This document shows, piece after piece, positions 12,401 to 21,315 of a DNA stretch of 64,000 nt. Made by a program: the position numbers and the translations under genes. Source of the stretch: Akebia trifoliata (taxonomy: Eukaryota; Streptophyta; Magnoliopsida; Ranunculales; Lardizabalaceae); the NCBI GenBank assembly GCA_017979445.1, contig CM030711.1:40409560-40473559 (forward strand), given 5' to 3'. Below the pieces are notes generated by a model. That model saw only the letters and a list, made by a program, of their open reading frames with translations. It had not been told where the DNA came from and ran no database searches. Numbering within the stretch: the stretch's first letter is position 1; each line of letters opens with the position of its first letter.

Positions 12401-15400
12401 GAAAATAAATCATAAAACTAAAAAGTAATTAAGAGAGAAAAAATAATTAAATTGTTATGTATTGATTGATTGTTGATTTTCAGATTTGGGGTTCCTTATA
12501 ACAACTTAGAATCCTACTAAAATACCAAAAGTTAACATTCTTAACCTATCTATAACATAGTACTAACTTTCTAATCCTATTAGAACTCAAGTTGGACACT
12601 TTTAAGCACTTCTAATTATAGCCTAAATAATAAAAACGAATTTAAAATAAATTAGAAACTAACAAGGAATTGTACTTCTAACATAACTATGAAATAGAAA
12701 TCCTACTAGAACTAGAAATAGAAATCCTACGAAAATTGTAATTAGGATTGTACATGTCCTACATCAATTGCTCAGCAGATTTCATGCTGTCTATTGAGCA
12801 ATCTCAGAACATGAACACTCCAGCTTCTGGATTTCATCTCTCCTGAATACTATTGTCTTCTAATGTAGTGCTTCACAACTGAATACGCACTTTTGCTTAC
12901 TTGATGTGTGATTTCTTGCTGTATCTTTATTTCATGATATCGTTGGTACAGGAAGTTTTGCTATGGATCAAATCTGTGGTAGAAGAGTGTGGGCAGAACA
13001 TCACAACTGAACAACTGGCAGACTATGTGTGGAAAACATTAAACAGTGGAAAGGTAGGGACTCGTTACTAAAGTAATCAGTACTGGTACTGTACTTAATT
13101 CGTTATTTGATAAAACTTAGAGAGCTGAAATTTGCATGCCTTTGGTTTGATGAATAGTTGGAGTCCATTCCTAGTCCTGATCAGCAGTTCTTTAGTTTCC
13201 ATATTCCCATTATAGAGTTGTTGCTTATGTTCTCAATTGTTTTGTTTAGTAAGTGAGGGACATTATAATGTCCACGACTTCTGTGATACAGAGGACTTTT
13301 AATTGTATTTGATAAACCCTTAGTTGATCAAGTATTTTTTGAGCATACATGTGTACAATTTTATTAATTAATTATTGGATTTATTCTAGGAAATTGGGTC
13401 TCCTTGTGCAATTTTTGGTTATCGGCCTAATATGATCTTGGGGATTTGAAGCCCAAGTTTAATACTATTTTTTTAATAACAAATTCATAAATAAACTCGC
13501 AATAGTTCTATCCCTAATTTTGACATACTTTGAGTTTTATCTCTGATTCTTGGTCTCATTTCTTATCCCGCTTTCACATATAGGTTGTTCCTGGATTTGG
13601 ACATGGAGTTTTGCGTAAAACAGATCCAAGATACATGTGCCAGAGGGAGTTCGCATTGAAGCACCTACCTGATGATCCACTTTTCCAGCTGGTTTACTTC
13701 TTAAATCCCTAATTAGAAGTGTGATTATAATCTAATTTTCTGGTAAGCTAACCTAGCTTCTTAACTCTACAGGTTTCAAAGCTTTTTGAAGTTGTGCCTC
13801 CCATTCTTACTAAGCTGGGCAAGGTAACTTCTGTACCTTCTGAAGTTTGTAAATTTGGAGTATCTAAACATGCTAGAGTGATTTGAGGAATTGTGGCTTG
13901 TAATTGGCATGCGATCAGTAGTTGGCGCACCTGCAACATTTCATTACTTTTGAATTCTTGTCACCTCTAAGTGTCTTAAGATGAGGACCAAGGTTGATAG
14001 ATCTAGGATATAAAAATTGTTATTCACAAAACCAATGATTTTTTATTTTATTTTATCAAGTAAAACTTCATTGATGAAGAAAATACAGATACACTAGAAA
14101 TAAAACCAAAGTAGAACACAAGACAGCTATTAGAACATACATGCTCTCATCTAAAAAGAGTCCTTGAAGATAAACCCCTTGAGACTTGTACCAAACAAAA
14201 ATAATCCCTAAAGAAGAGATAATGAAATCAGAAATAAAATTCTCCTTCCCTTGAAACACCAGATCATATCTCTCTTCCATAAGAGCCAACAAATAGCAAA
14301 AGGCGTCAATCTCCGCGGAATCATCTTCCTACCACCAAAGCACAAGGATTGCCACCATTGGAAAATTATGAAATTACGCTAGGAAATGGGTCTCAATAAT
14401 CATAGAAAATGAACAATGAATAATATGCAATCGACTGATTTTCCATCACATTTACAAAGAGAACATAAATTGGCACATGATACCCCCAGACATGACATAT
14501 GATCAATTGTCTATGTTCTAAGGCCATAGACCAAATGAAAAAGGCACCTTAAATGGGATTTTTGGGCCCCAAATGGCGGACTCCGGGAATAATTGAAAAC
14601 TGGACTCAGAGATGACAAACAAATTCTACGATCCTCATTGGACACATTGACAAATACGGTAGTGATTATGCTGCTCAGGTCAGACAAAGGCTAAATCTCC
14701 CAATCATTGGAGTTCCTTTTGAAGTCAAGATCCCCTAGATTTTCCAATACATTAACTACCAAGGAAGTTCTGGACGGGAAGGGATTTCTCGGAGGAAATA
14801 ACAGAGAGATTTGGAAACTTGTCTTTTAGAGGGGATGAGCCACGAGCCACACCAACAATATTCCCGAAACCTAACTTTGTTGCCTTTCCCAACTTTAAAT
14901 GAAATCCATTTGTGGAACTTTGCAAGCACTTTGGAGGTACCTTTCCAAACACTACACCCACATGAAGATATCACTACCACACTTTCCTACCTCAAATTGC
15001 TAGACCATATTTTTCCTGAATGATTACCTTCCAAAGGCTGTCCAATTTCTCCCCAAACCTCCACAATTATTGATGCAAGACTAGGATGCTCAAACTAAAA
15101 GATGGGTTTGAGCTCAAGAGTGTATTACTACAAACAATAAATTGACCCACAATCATGCATAACTAAAAAGAAAGAGATGAAGGACGGTGAGGGGAGATGA
15201 GAAAATGAAATTTGATTTAGGCAAAATAAGGGATTTAGAGAAATCTGGTTGGGGATTGGGTAAGGATTTGGGTAGGACAGGATAATTTAATTTTGGATTT
15301 TGGGTAAGTATAACCACAATCTCAATGAAAATGGTTAAAGGTTAAGGTTAATTAGGTAATGATTAAGGGTTGAGGTTTGCAGATTTGAAGAATCAAGAAT

Positions 15401-18400
15401 CATGAAAGTAAAATAAAGATTAAAAGAAAACAAGAGAAATGATAGAAAGATAAAACCTTGGAATCATACCAAGAATGGTGGAGAACTCATTTCACTCCAT
15501 GAAAGAAATCCATTCTTTATTCATCAAATTTTTTATTGTTCATTATTAAAAAAAATTTAATACACTCTATATAAAGAAAATAAACCAAGAATCCTAGTCA
15601 AATTAAAATACCAAATAAATAAACCTAATTTTTGTAACTTTCTCTCTTCTAATTTTCATACCCTAATAAACTTAAATAAAAGACAGTAAATTTACTAAAT
15701 TGCCCCTAAATATTATACGAAGACCATGGTTTAATAAAATATGAAAATAAGCCTCCAAAGCATAATAATCACTAATTGAAATAAATAACTAATCTAAAAT
15801 AATCCCAAATGATAAATCTAGTCCCAAATAAATGAAAACCTAAATAATTATAAATTTTCCATCGGAACTCTTGATGGTTGACTTGATTTGCGCTCTACAT
15901 TAGAAAGTCAACTAAATAACCATGTTAATGTTAAGGCTATTACGATCCCACAAAGTTAGATCCCCCTTCCCCCCCAAATATGAAAAGGATGAATGCTGAT
16001 GGAAGATTGGATTTCCATGCTTGCGATTTCGATCACTAACCTAATGTGAAAGGTTGATCCCCTCAAGGATTTCAATAATACGTTTTAGTTCAAAGGGCTG
16101 TAGTTTTTGGAAGATTAATGATGTATATAGTGTTATAACTTATAACCTTGTTTGAATATCTAGGATTTCAATAACTAGTTTGGGTGGTATGCGAGGCTGT
16201 GGAATTGGTTTTAGGTGAGTTGAAGGGTAGATTGTAGTCCGTTTTAGTGCTACAGCAGGGCCAGCGGGTGTAGGGTTAGAGTTCAGGGCTTAAAGGATGT
16301 ATATAATCGCTCCAAGGGGTAGGTTGGGACTGGGTTTGGTGCTGCAGTTGGGGAACAACAGAGCTTAATTTAGAAAGTTTCTAGGGGGAGATAGGTTTCA
16401 GTTGTGGCCTGGATTTGAGACTGCTACAACAGTATGGGCTGCTATGGGGGATTAGGTTCTAATTGATTGCAAAGTAGGTTTAACAATGTTTTAGTGACAA
16501 GGGTCGGGTTAGGGCTGTTGTAGATGTAACATTCAGCAAGGTTTAAAGGTAGGGTATGGTTTGGTGGTGGTTTTTGGGGCAGCAGCATATGTTTTTAGAT
16601 CTGGGGATGGTTCACTAGTAGGTTCAGCAGTTTGTGGTATGGATCGATCTCACTTTTGCTTCACACCAAGAACAAGTGATGGCTTCACATCATGTATACG
16701 GTCACCGGACAACTCAGGAACTCCATAAGAAAACCTGCATATTGATCCATTGATTCCCCAAAAGAAGAAAAATGCATATATATAGTATCCTTACCATAAC
16801 CTACTAACTCCAAAATAGCAACTAACTAAAGAGTCCAAAAAATAGAAACTACTAAAGAGATCCCATGTAGCATTTGAGCCATCTTCGGCTAGAATGGAAA
16901 TAATAAAACCAATACAACTCCCTCCCCAACATAAAAAATGTGGACCACTAGAACCTAAATAGAAAACATAAAAAAACCCTAATAAAATTGGCCCATGGGC
17001 CTGATTTCCCGTCAACTACTTACCCAACAAAGCTCTATATGTATCCTAGGGTCTTTGGATGCCTAGACCATCAAATTTCCTTGGGCTACAAATCTTCTTT
17101 TAGCTAAGTAGATGGAATTTCCTTGAATCATCTGTGTCATTCCAAAGAAAATCCCTCGCTAACTATCGAGACTTATCTCATCATGCTTCAGAATGGAGAA
17201 AAGTGACACGAAAGTATTGAAATGCTAGCCAAAACACTCTTAATCAAGGTCAGTTTCCCTCCTTTTGAAAGAAGTTTTACTCCCTACAAACCAAACGTCT
17301 TCCCCACCCTTTCGATTACAAGAACCCACATTGCTTTGTTTCTCTAAGGAGCCCCTCAAATTGGAGCCTAAGATAATAATTTGGAAGAATGCCCCTTCCA
17401 CACCCAAGAGCCAAAGTGAGGATATCTATGTTCTACGCAGCAAAATTCCGAAGATTTTACTTTTGCTCAGATTGTACCGTTAACCTAATGACAACCTTGA
17501 CACAACATTCCATAGCTCTCAAAAACCTAACCTGCTTGAAAGAATCATCCATGAAGGTCAAGTATCATAAAAAATTGCATTTGAGAGATTAAAGGATCAC
17601 TGACACTGACCATAAAACCCGGTTACTCTCAGTCAACATAGCTCTAGATATAAGCCTCCCAGAGCTTCAATAAGTAGCACAACCAAAAGAAAGGGACATA
17701 GGATCACCTTCTTTTACACTTCTTGATCTTCTAAAAAAAACCAACTGAATCATGCACTTGGATGAAGAATGAAGGAAATGAGATACATTTCATCACCCAT
17801 GAAATCCATCTACTTTTGAATCTATACCCCTCAAAAATATTCCTAGAACTCCCAATTAACATGGTCATAAGTTTTCTCAAGATCAACTTTGCATACAATG
17901 CCAGGAACCTGAGCGCAATCTTGAATCAATTCAGTCATTAGCTATCAATGCCCAATCCAAAATTTTCCTCCCCTTGACAAAGGCTTCTTGATGGTGGGAC
18001 CGATCAAATTTGGAAAAATAGATTTCAGCCTGGTCGCCAGAAGTTTGACGCTTATCTTATACGTAGCTCCTACTAGGCTAATTGGTCTGCTCTCCAAGAT
18101 GTCTTCAAAGCCTACCTTCGGAATCAAAGCAATAAAAGTGGAATTTGAAGCATAGTCAAGAAATGCCTCCTTGTGGAACTCCTTGATAACTGCAAAAGAT
18201 CGTCTTTTACAATCTCCTAGCTAAAATTAAAAAAAAGATAAAAGAAAAAAAGAAAAAAAAGATGCCACGGTGAAGCTGTCCAGGCCAGTCTTTTTATCTC
18301 CTTTGATTTCGCATACAAATCTTGTATCTTACTTGAATGACCTTGGTGTTTTGGGCTAAGGCTATCAAAATGGAGATTATCAAGCCTTGGTCTATAGCCC

Positions 18401-19435
18401 TGATTTTCTGAATAAAGATTCTTGTAGAACTCAACCACTCATGAACTCTTCCTCCCTTTCCAACATTTGCCAACTTTTAGTCTTGTGAGGTGGTTAGGTC
18501 ATGACTCTGTTTTATACATTATAATCTGAAAAAATGTAGAAGGGGAAACAGAAAAAATCCTCTCTTGCTTCTGTGTTGCAGGTCATCATGTAAACTTTAG
18601 ATGCTATTATCATGTATGAATTCAAACCATAAACATCTCTACTAGGATCAATGTTCTCATGAAATAATTATTTCCCCCAACATAAATACCTGATAACTTT
18701 AATACAAACTTGGTAAAGGTGACGGCTGATCCTCTGTTGCATCCATGAGATTCGTGCAGAAGTGTAGCCCTCTATCCACCTATCTATCTATCCATCTAAT
18801 AGCATTTTCTGTTTTCTGGATTCAATTATTGTATATCATGTTTGAAATTCTTGAGCACCAAATCTTAATCTATCCGAATAGAACTAATCAATTACATTTG
18901 GGTTTTTGGGATGTTTGTAGGTTAAAAATCCCTGGCCCAATGTTGATGCTCACAGTGGGGTATTGCTCAACCATTTTGGTTTGACGGAAGCAAGGTAAAT
19001 AGTTCATCCCATTCCATGATTTTGAGAGCTATTACAGGCGGGGGGAAAAAATACTCCCCTGTAGAAGCTTGCGTCATTTAGTTTTTAAACATCCTATAGA
19101 GTATTTCATTTTATTTTCCACAACTGACTTATCCTAGATCCTTTCATTTGTGCACTATCTCGGATCAAAGCTAATGAATGATATCCTCTGAAATCTGATC
19201 CTTGGCAGGTATTTTACTGTTCTTTTCGGTGTCTCAAGAAGCATTGGAATATGCTCCCAGGTTCTTTTCTCAACCCCTTCCCCCTTTCAACACCTCTGTT
19301 ATACTTTCCATAAATCTGACTAAACTAAGGTTCTTGGTTCAGCTTATATGGGACCGTGCGCTTGGCTTACCACTTGAAAGGCCGAAAAGTGTTACAATGG
19401 AATGGCTTGAGAACCACTGCAAGAAGGCGGCTTGA
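409..19435 (+). CDS. CSY4: Citrate synthase, mitochondrial type (3' 16 exons)
   Basis: Condenses acetyl-CoA and oxaloacetate to citrate, the entry step of the TCA cycle in the mitochondrial matrix. Coding exons, all with GT-AG introns and matching phases: 409-474, 598-663, 793-906, 4002-4065, 4609-4691, 4939-4988, 5242-5319, 6093-6221, 6402-6444, 6680-6766, 12952-13053, 13584-13691, 13773-13823, 18921-18994, 19209-19260, 19343-19435 (TGA). They give 1260 nt, 419 residues plus stop. Catalytic residues are visible: His in SDHEGGN (exon 6402), His in GPLHGLAN (exon 6680), Asp in RKTDPRY (exon 13584); [13 protein letters not shown] fits the family signature. The protein ends KKAA with no peroxisomal SKL-type tail, which with the overall sequence points to the mitochondrial rather than the peroxisomal form. 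The targeting peptide and about 50 N-terminal residues lie upstream. Two introns exceed 5 kb and one 3 kb, all enlarged by transposable elements. No frameshift or stop is seen in any exon. Confidence 0.97.
1767..3066 (+). mobile_element. Solo LTR in citrate synthase intron
   Basis: Begins TGACGGGGGC, ends CCTGCATCA, and is flanked by the exact 5 bp duplication CATAT (1762-1766 and 3067-3071). Its start (TTAAATCTTGAAGAGTAG) and its 3' third (TTGGGATTGTGGTC, CCTTATCGTC) match the LTRs at 42641-43393 and, inverted, 44702-45485. At 1300 bp it is about 550 bp longer than those, with the extra sequence around 2100-2680. No internal region is present, so it is a solo LTR left by LTR-LTR recombination, or a longer LTR variant. 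Confidence 0.88.
6785..6862. repeat. Compound microsatellite (CT)n-C(n)-(AC)n-(GCAC)n
   Basis: Immediately downstream of a citrate synthase exon: CT repeats 6785-6802, a C run to about 6821, an AC run 6831-6850 and GCAC units to 6862. It lies in the intron, about 20 bp after the donor site. Confidence 0.95.
7108..7430 (-). mobile_element. Possible LINE 3'-end fragment
   Basis: On the minus strand this reads as sequence ending in TTTGGTTATC followed by a short A run (7108-7115 on plus), resembling the 3' end of the larger LINE at 14040-18480. No reverse transcriptase motif is present. It could instead be plain intron sequence. The rest of the intron up to 8340 shows nothing I recognise. Confidence 0.3.
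8346..8823 (-). repeat. LTR 1 (3' LTR of outer Ty3 copy)
   Basis: 478 bp. It shares with LTR 4 (12290-12766) the 3' block with AACTAGAAATAGAAATCC and AATTAGGATTGTA, which differs from the equivalent block in LTRs 2 and 3. This pairs it with LTR 4. Confidence 0.9.
8824..9571 (-). pseudogene. Ty3/gypsy RT start-integrase C-terminus fragment (outer copy, 3' half)
   Basis: The minus strand continues the outer element: [56 protein letters not shown], then the same jump near 9178-9183 into integrase C-terminal sequence ([38 protein letters not shown]). The purine tract AACGGGGGCCTA lies next to LTR 1. The RT-to-IN junction equals that of the inner copy. Confidence 0.87.
9572..10093 (-). repeat. 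LTR 2 (3' LTR of inner Ty3 copy)
   Basis: 522 bp, starting TGACGTAGCGGAAGCG. It shares with LTR 3 the tail ACTTAGAGYTGTAGATG, absent from LTRs 1 and 4. The purine-rich tract expected next to a 3' LTR lies just right of it on the minus strand (GGGCCTAA at 10091-10098). Confidence 0.9.
10140..11260 (-). pseudogene. Ty3/gypsy protease-RT start fused to integrase C-terminus (inner)
   Basis: Minus-strand reading in order. Protease: [13 protein letters not shown] near 11080-11110, with catalytic D-S-G, then [12 protein letters not shown] and IGW. Next a typical block CHILLGRPW (about 10860-10895) and [14 protein letters not shown]. Then the linker into reverse transcriptase, [19 protein letters not shown] and [12 protein letters not shown] (about 10510-10620). 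At about 10430-10450 the reading jumps from the RT N-terminus straight to the integrase C-terminal block (KGDLVMVYL, then [20 protein letters not shown] to about 10230). The catalytic YxDD of RT, RNase H and the integrase DDE core are missing. The frame also has stops. It is a deletion derivative with no gag. Confidence 0.88.
11296..11307 (-). other. Primer binding site, inner Ty3 copy
   Basis: The minus strand reads TGGTATCAGAGC, the complement of the initiator-Met tRNA 3' end used by many plant LTR retrotransposons. The outer copy has the same 12-mer at 12276-12287. Confidence 0.93.
11310..11845 (-). repeat. LTR 3 (5' LTR of inner Ty3 copy)
   Basis: 536 bp, TGACGTAGCGGAAGTG to CCTACATCA. 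It adjoins the primer site at 11296-11307 with a 2 bp spacer, which sets the minus orientation. Confidence 0.92.
11851..12275 (-). pseudogene. Ty3/gypsy protease fragment (outer copy, 5' half)
   Basis: The minus strand reads [20 protein letters not shown], then [20 protein letters not shown]. The protease triad is altered from D-S-G to D-S-K. This is the half of the outer internal region between its primer site and the point where the inner copy inserted. Confidence 0.85.
12290..12766 (-). repeat. LTR 4 (5' LTR of outer Ty3 copy)
   Basis: 477 bp, TGACGTATTGGAAGCG to CCTACATCA, adjoining the primer site at 12276-12287. It is followed directly by target duplication ATTGC. Confidence 0.92.
14040..18480 (-). 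mobile_element. Decayed L1-type LINE, split by an LTR insert
   Basis: The minus strand (18480 downwards) shows non-LTR reverse transcriptase blocks in order: [39 protein letters not shown] and [14 protein letters not shown] (17945-18127); [49 protein letters not shown] (RQGDPLSP equivalent); then [10 protein letters not shown] and the [14 protein letters not shown] block near 17100-17230. Coding resumes below 15065 with [15 protein letters not shown] and ends in the zf-RVT-like segment ([18 protein letters not shown], about 14430-14500). A short A-rich tail (ATTTT repeats on plus) sits at 14040-14057. Many stops and frameshifts are present. The endonuclease is not visible, so it is 5'-truncated. 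Confidence 0.85.
15071..17014 (-). mobile_element. LTR-bounded insert within the LINE
   Basis: Read on minus it runs from TGACGGG (17014) to TTGCATCA (15071), with the same ends as the solo LTR at 1767-3066. LINE coding sequence stops at 17015 and continues at 15070. Flanks are ATTAT (15066-15070) and ACTAC (17015-17019): 3 of 5 matches, both differences C/T. Positions 15071-15720 match the LTR family (CCACAATCTCAATG, CTATATAAAGAAAATAAA). Positions 15900-17000 are unrelated to it and unidentified. It could be one long solo LTR or an LTR with a second insertion inside. Confidence 0.65.
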
Positions 19436-20690
19436 TGCAAGATATTGAAAAAATGAAACCAAATCCCTCTCCATTATATTATTACCAATAATAATTGCCA
19501 ACAAGAACGTTTTTTCTTCTTCCCTTCCCCTTTGTGGAGGTGGTGGCTTTTTGTTGGTGTTATTTTAGAGCTATTTTGTTGTAACTATCGAGACTTGTGT
19601 AGCTCATAGGATCAATCACGGATTGATTTTGATATCTTGTTCACATTTCTCTTCACGTTGATAGCTTTTCAAATAAATATAAACAGCAAATAAGAAAATC
19701 AGAAGGCCCCATCTGTGATGCCCATTTTTTCATTGAAGCATTTTTTCCATGAGCTTGGGCTACTACACCATTATTCGGTGCCAAAGGTGCTAGCTAGTGA
19801 TGGGTAGGAGGCTGTCAATGGATTGGATCAGACCTGAAATCCGATCAATTACTTTGGATTTGGATTCCAATAAGGATCCACTCCAATAACCTATCGGTTC
19901 GGTTATGGATTAACTATGTTCCAATCTAATATAATGTGAGTAAATTTATAATTTTATTTATATAGAATTCATTTATATTTTGTATATTAAATCAGGTTTG
20001 TTCCAATCTGAACCTGATCCAATTGTTATCTGATCAGTTTTGGATACTAATTATCAAATAAAATCTGATCTGATCTTGGATCAGTTCTGGGTCTAATCCG
20101 ATCCTCATCAGATTGGACCCAAATCAATCCGACCTGATCTGGACTGGTCCATAGACAGCCCTAGTTTGAGGAGTTCTTCAACAAGAACTACACTACATAG
20201 TAGGGCACGCTGAAATTCAAGCTGGTCCGTGGATTGATATCAGATTTGATCGTGGTCGATCCAGAACTGATCTCATAACAATTGGAAAGGATCGAATGCA
20301 ATCCCATATCTTATGGGAATGATTCTAATTGGATCCTGAGATCTAAATCTGAATCTGATCCGATAATATAATTGGATCAATCATGATCTGACCCGACCCG
20401 AGATATAAACCAAAATAGCATAGCTTGGGTCGGGCCGAGTTGTCCATGGTCTTCCATTCAATTTTATGTCACATCTTTTGTCACCATCCCTTGGTTCGAA
20501 ATGGAAAAGTAATACTTAGCCCAACGCCGAGACTATGATAGTAATGTTAGGCTTACAAATGGTAGACTTTTGTCTATACTTGGTTTCGAAAGTCATAATT
20601 TTTGAGTCTTATTCAAGCACGCACTTTATGTTCACTCACACTTTTCTCCACCAACCAACACCAACACAGCTACCCCTCACTTCATAATTC
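19436..20690. other. Intergenic, citrate synthase to dirigent gene
   Basis: Contains the citrate synthase 3' UTR region, then a low-complexity stretch (19805-20450) rich in variants of GATCTGATCC. No coding sequence is seen apart from the MITE-like element listed separately. Confidence 0.7.
19805..20163. mobile_element. hAT-type MITE candidate
   Basis: The left end TAGGAGGCTGTCAATGGA is an imperfect inverted copy of the right end TCCATAGACAGCCCTA. TAGGGCTGTCAATGG-type termini are common among plant hAT-derived MITEs. Flanking 8-mers (GTGATGGG, GTTTGAGG) match only partly, so the duplication is weak. A second end of this type, CCATTGACAGCCCTAG, occurs near 26065-26080. Confidence 0.5.
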
Positions 20691-20697
20691 ATATATA
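20691..20697 (+). promoter_or_regulatory. Likely TATA box of dirigent gene
   Basis: ATATATA 64-70 bp before the ATG, in a pyrimidine/C-rich context typical of plant core promoters. This allows a 5' UTR of about 35 nt. Confidence 0.6.
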
Positions 20698-20760
20698 CCC
20701 CACCCCCAAACCCTTCTTCTTCCCCCACTGAAAATTTAGTTTGATATCTCTGAGGTTTCC

Positions 20761-21315
20761 ATGGCTTCTTCATTCATATTTCTTTTTATATTCTTCTTCT
20801 TCTTCTCTGTTGTTTTTGTCGATGGGAAACCTTATGGTTCCTCTAAAACCTTAAAGCCAACTGTGAAGAAAGAGAAACTAAGCCACTTTCGGTTCTATTG
20901 GCACGATATCCTTAGTGGTAGTAATCCTACGGCTGTCCAAGTCACAAAACCATCAAACAACACATTAACAGGGTTCGGTCTAATAAATGTGATCGATGAT
21001 CCATTAACGATAGGGCCAGAGATGAGTTCGAAACTAGTTGGAAGGGCTCAAGGATTCTATGCCTCCACGTCCCAAAATGAAGTTGGATTGTTAATGACCA
21101 TGAACTTTGCTTTCATAGAAGGGAAGTACAATGGGAGCACGATAACGATAGTAGGGAGGAACACAGTGTTTTCGAAGGTGCGAGAGATGCCAGTGATCGG
21201 AGGGAGTGGATTGTTCCGATTCTCTCGTGGGTATGTTCAAGCCAAGTCTCATAAGGTGAACCTAAGCACAGGAGATGCCACAGTTGAGTACAATGTCTTT
21301 GTCATGCATTATTAA
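20761..21315 (+). CDS. Dirigent protein (intronless)
   Basis: 184 residues. Dirigent proteins are secreted beta-barrel proteins that steer phenoxy-radical coupling (lignans and related compounds) in the apoplast; the substrate here cannot be told. Residues 1-22 are a signal peptide with a Phe-rich hydrophobic core, cleavage probably near VDG-KPYG. Family blocks follow in order: [17 protein letters not shown] (43-59), [17 protein letters not shown] (71-87), [14 protein letters not shown] (92-105), [14 protein letters not shown] (114-127), GRNTVF and [19 protein letters not shown] (140-158), and the C-terminal [14 protein letters not shown]. Length and lack of introns are usual for the family. 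N-glycosylation sequons at N66, N124 and N167. The start is the first ATG of the frame and begins the signal peptide. The motif set fits the DIR-a/b/d type rather than jacalin-fused forms. Confidence 0.96.
   Translation: MASSFIFLFIFFFFFSVVFVDGKPYGSSKTLKPTVKKEKLSHFRFYWHDILSGSNPTAVQVTKPSNNTLTGFGLINVIDDPLTIGPEMSSKLVGRAQGFYASTSQNEVGLLMTMNFAFIEGKYNGSTITIVGRNTVFSKVREMPVIGGSGLFRFSRGYVQAKSHKVNLSTGDATVEYNVFVMHY

Larger units (their letters stand above)
8346..12766 (-). mobile_element. Deleted Ty3/gypsy LTR element (outer copy)
   Basis: Flanked by the perfect 5 bp duplication ATTGC (8341-8345 and 12767-12771). The minus strand reads: 5' LTR 12290-12766, primer site 12276-12287, protease region to about 11851, then, after an interruption by the inner copy, the rest of pol from 9571 down to 8824, and 3' LTR 8346-8823. 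The LTR start has decayed from TG to TA. Without the inner copy it would be about 2.14 kb, far below an autonomous Ty3 element. Gag, most of reverse transcriptase, RNase H and the integrase core are absent, so it must have moved using proteins supplied by another element. Confidence 0.92.

Noticed and set aside
8346..12766. Four regularly spaced direct repeats, first read as a tandem satellite or CRISPR-like array
   Set aside because: The 478-536 bp units are LTRs with primer sites and retroviral-type pol remnants between them, and the target duplications show nested insertions.
14752..15023. Three overlapping frames on both strands
   Set aside because: These are fragments and shadows of the LINE C-terminal region; no independent gene.
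409..19435. Possibility that citrate synthase is a processed or broken copy
   Set aside because: Introns are present with correct splice sites and phases, and no stop or frameshift occurs in any exon.
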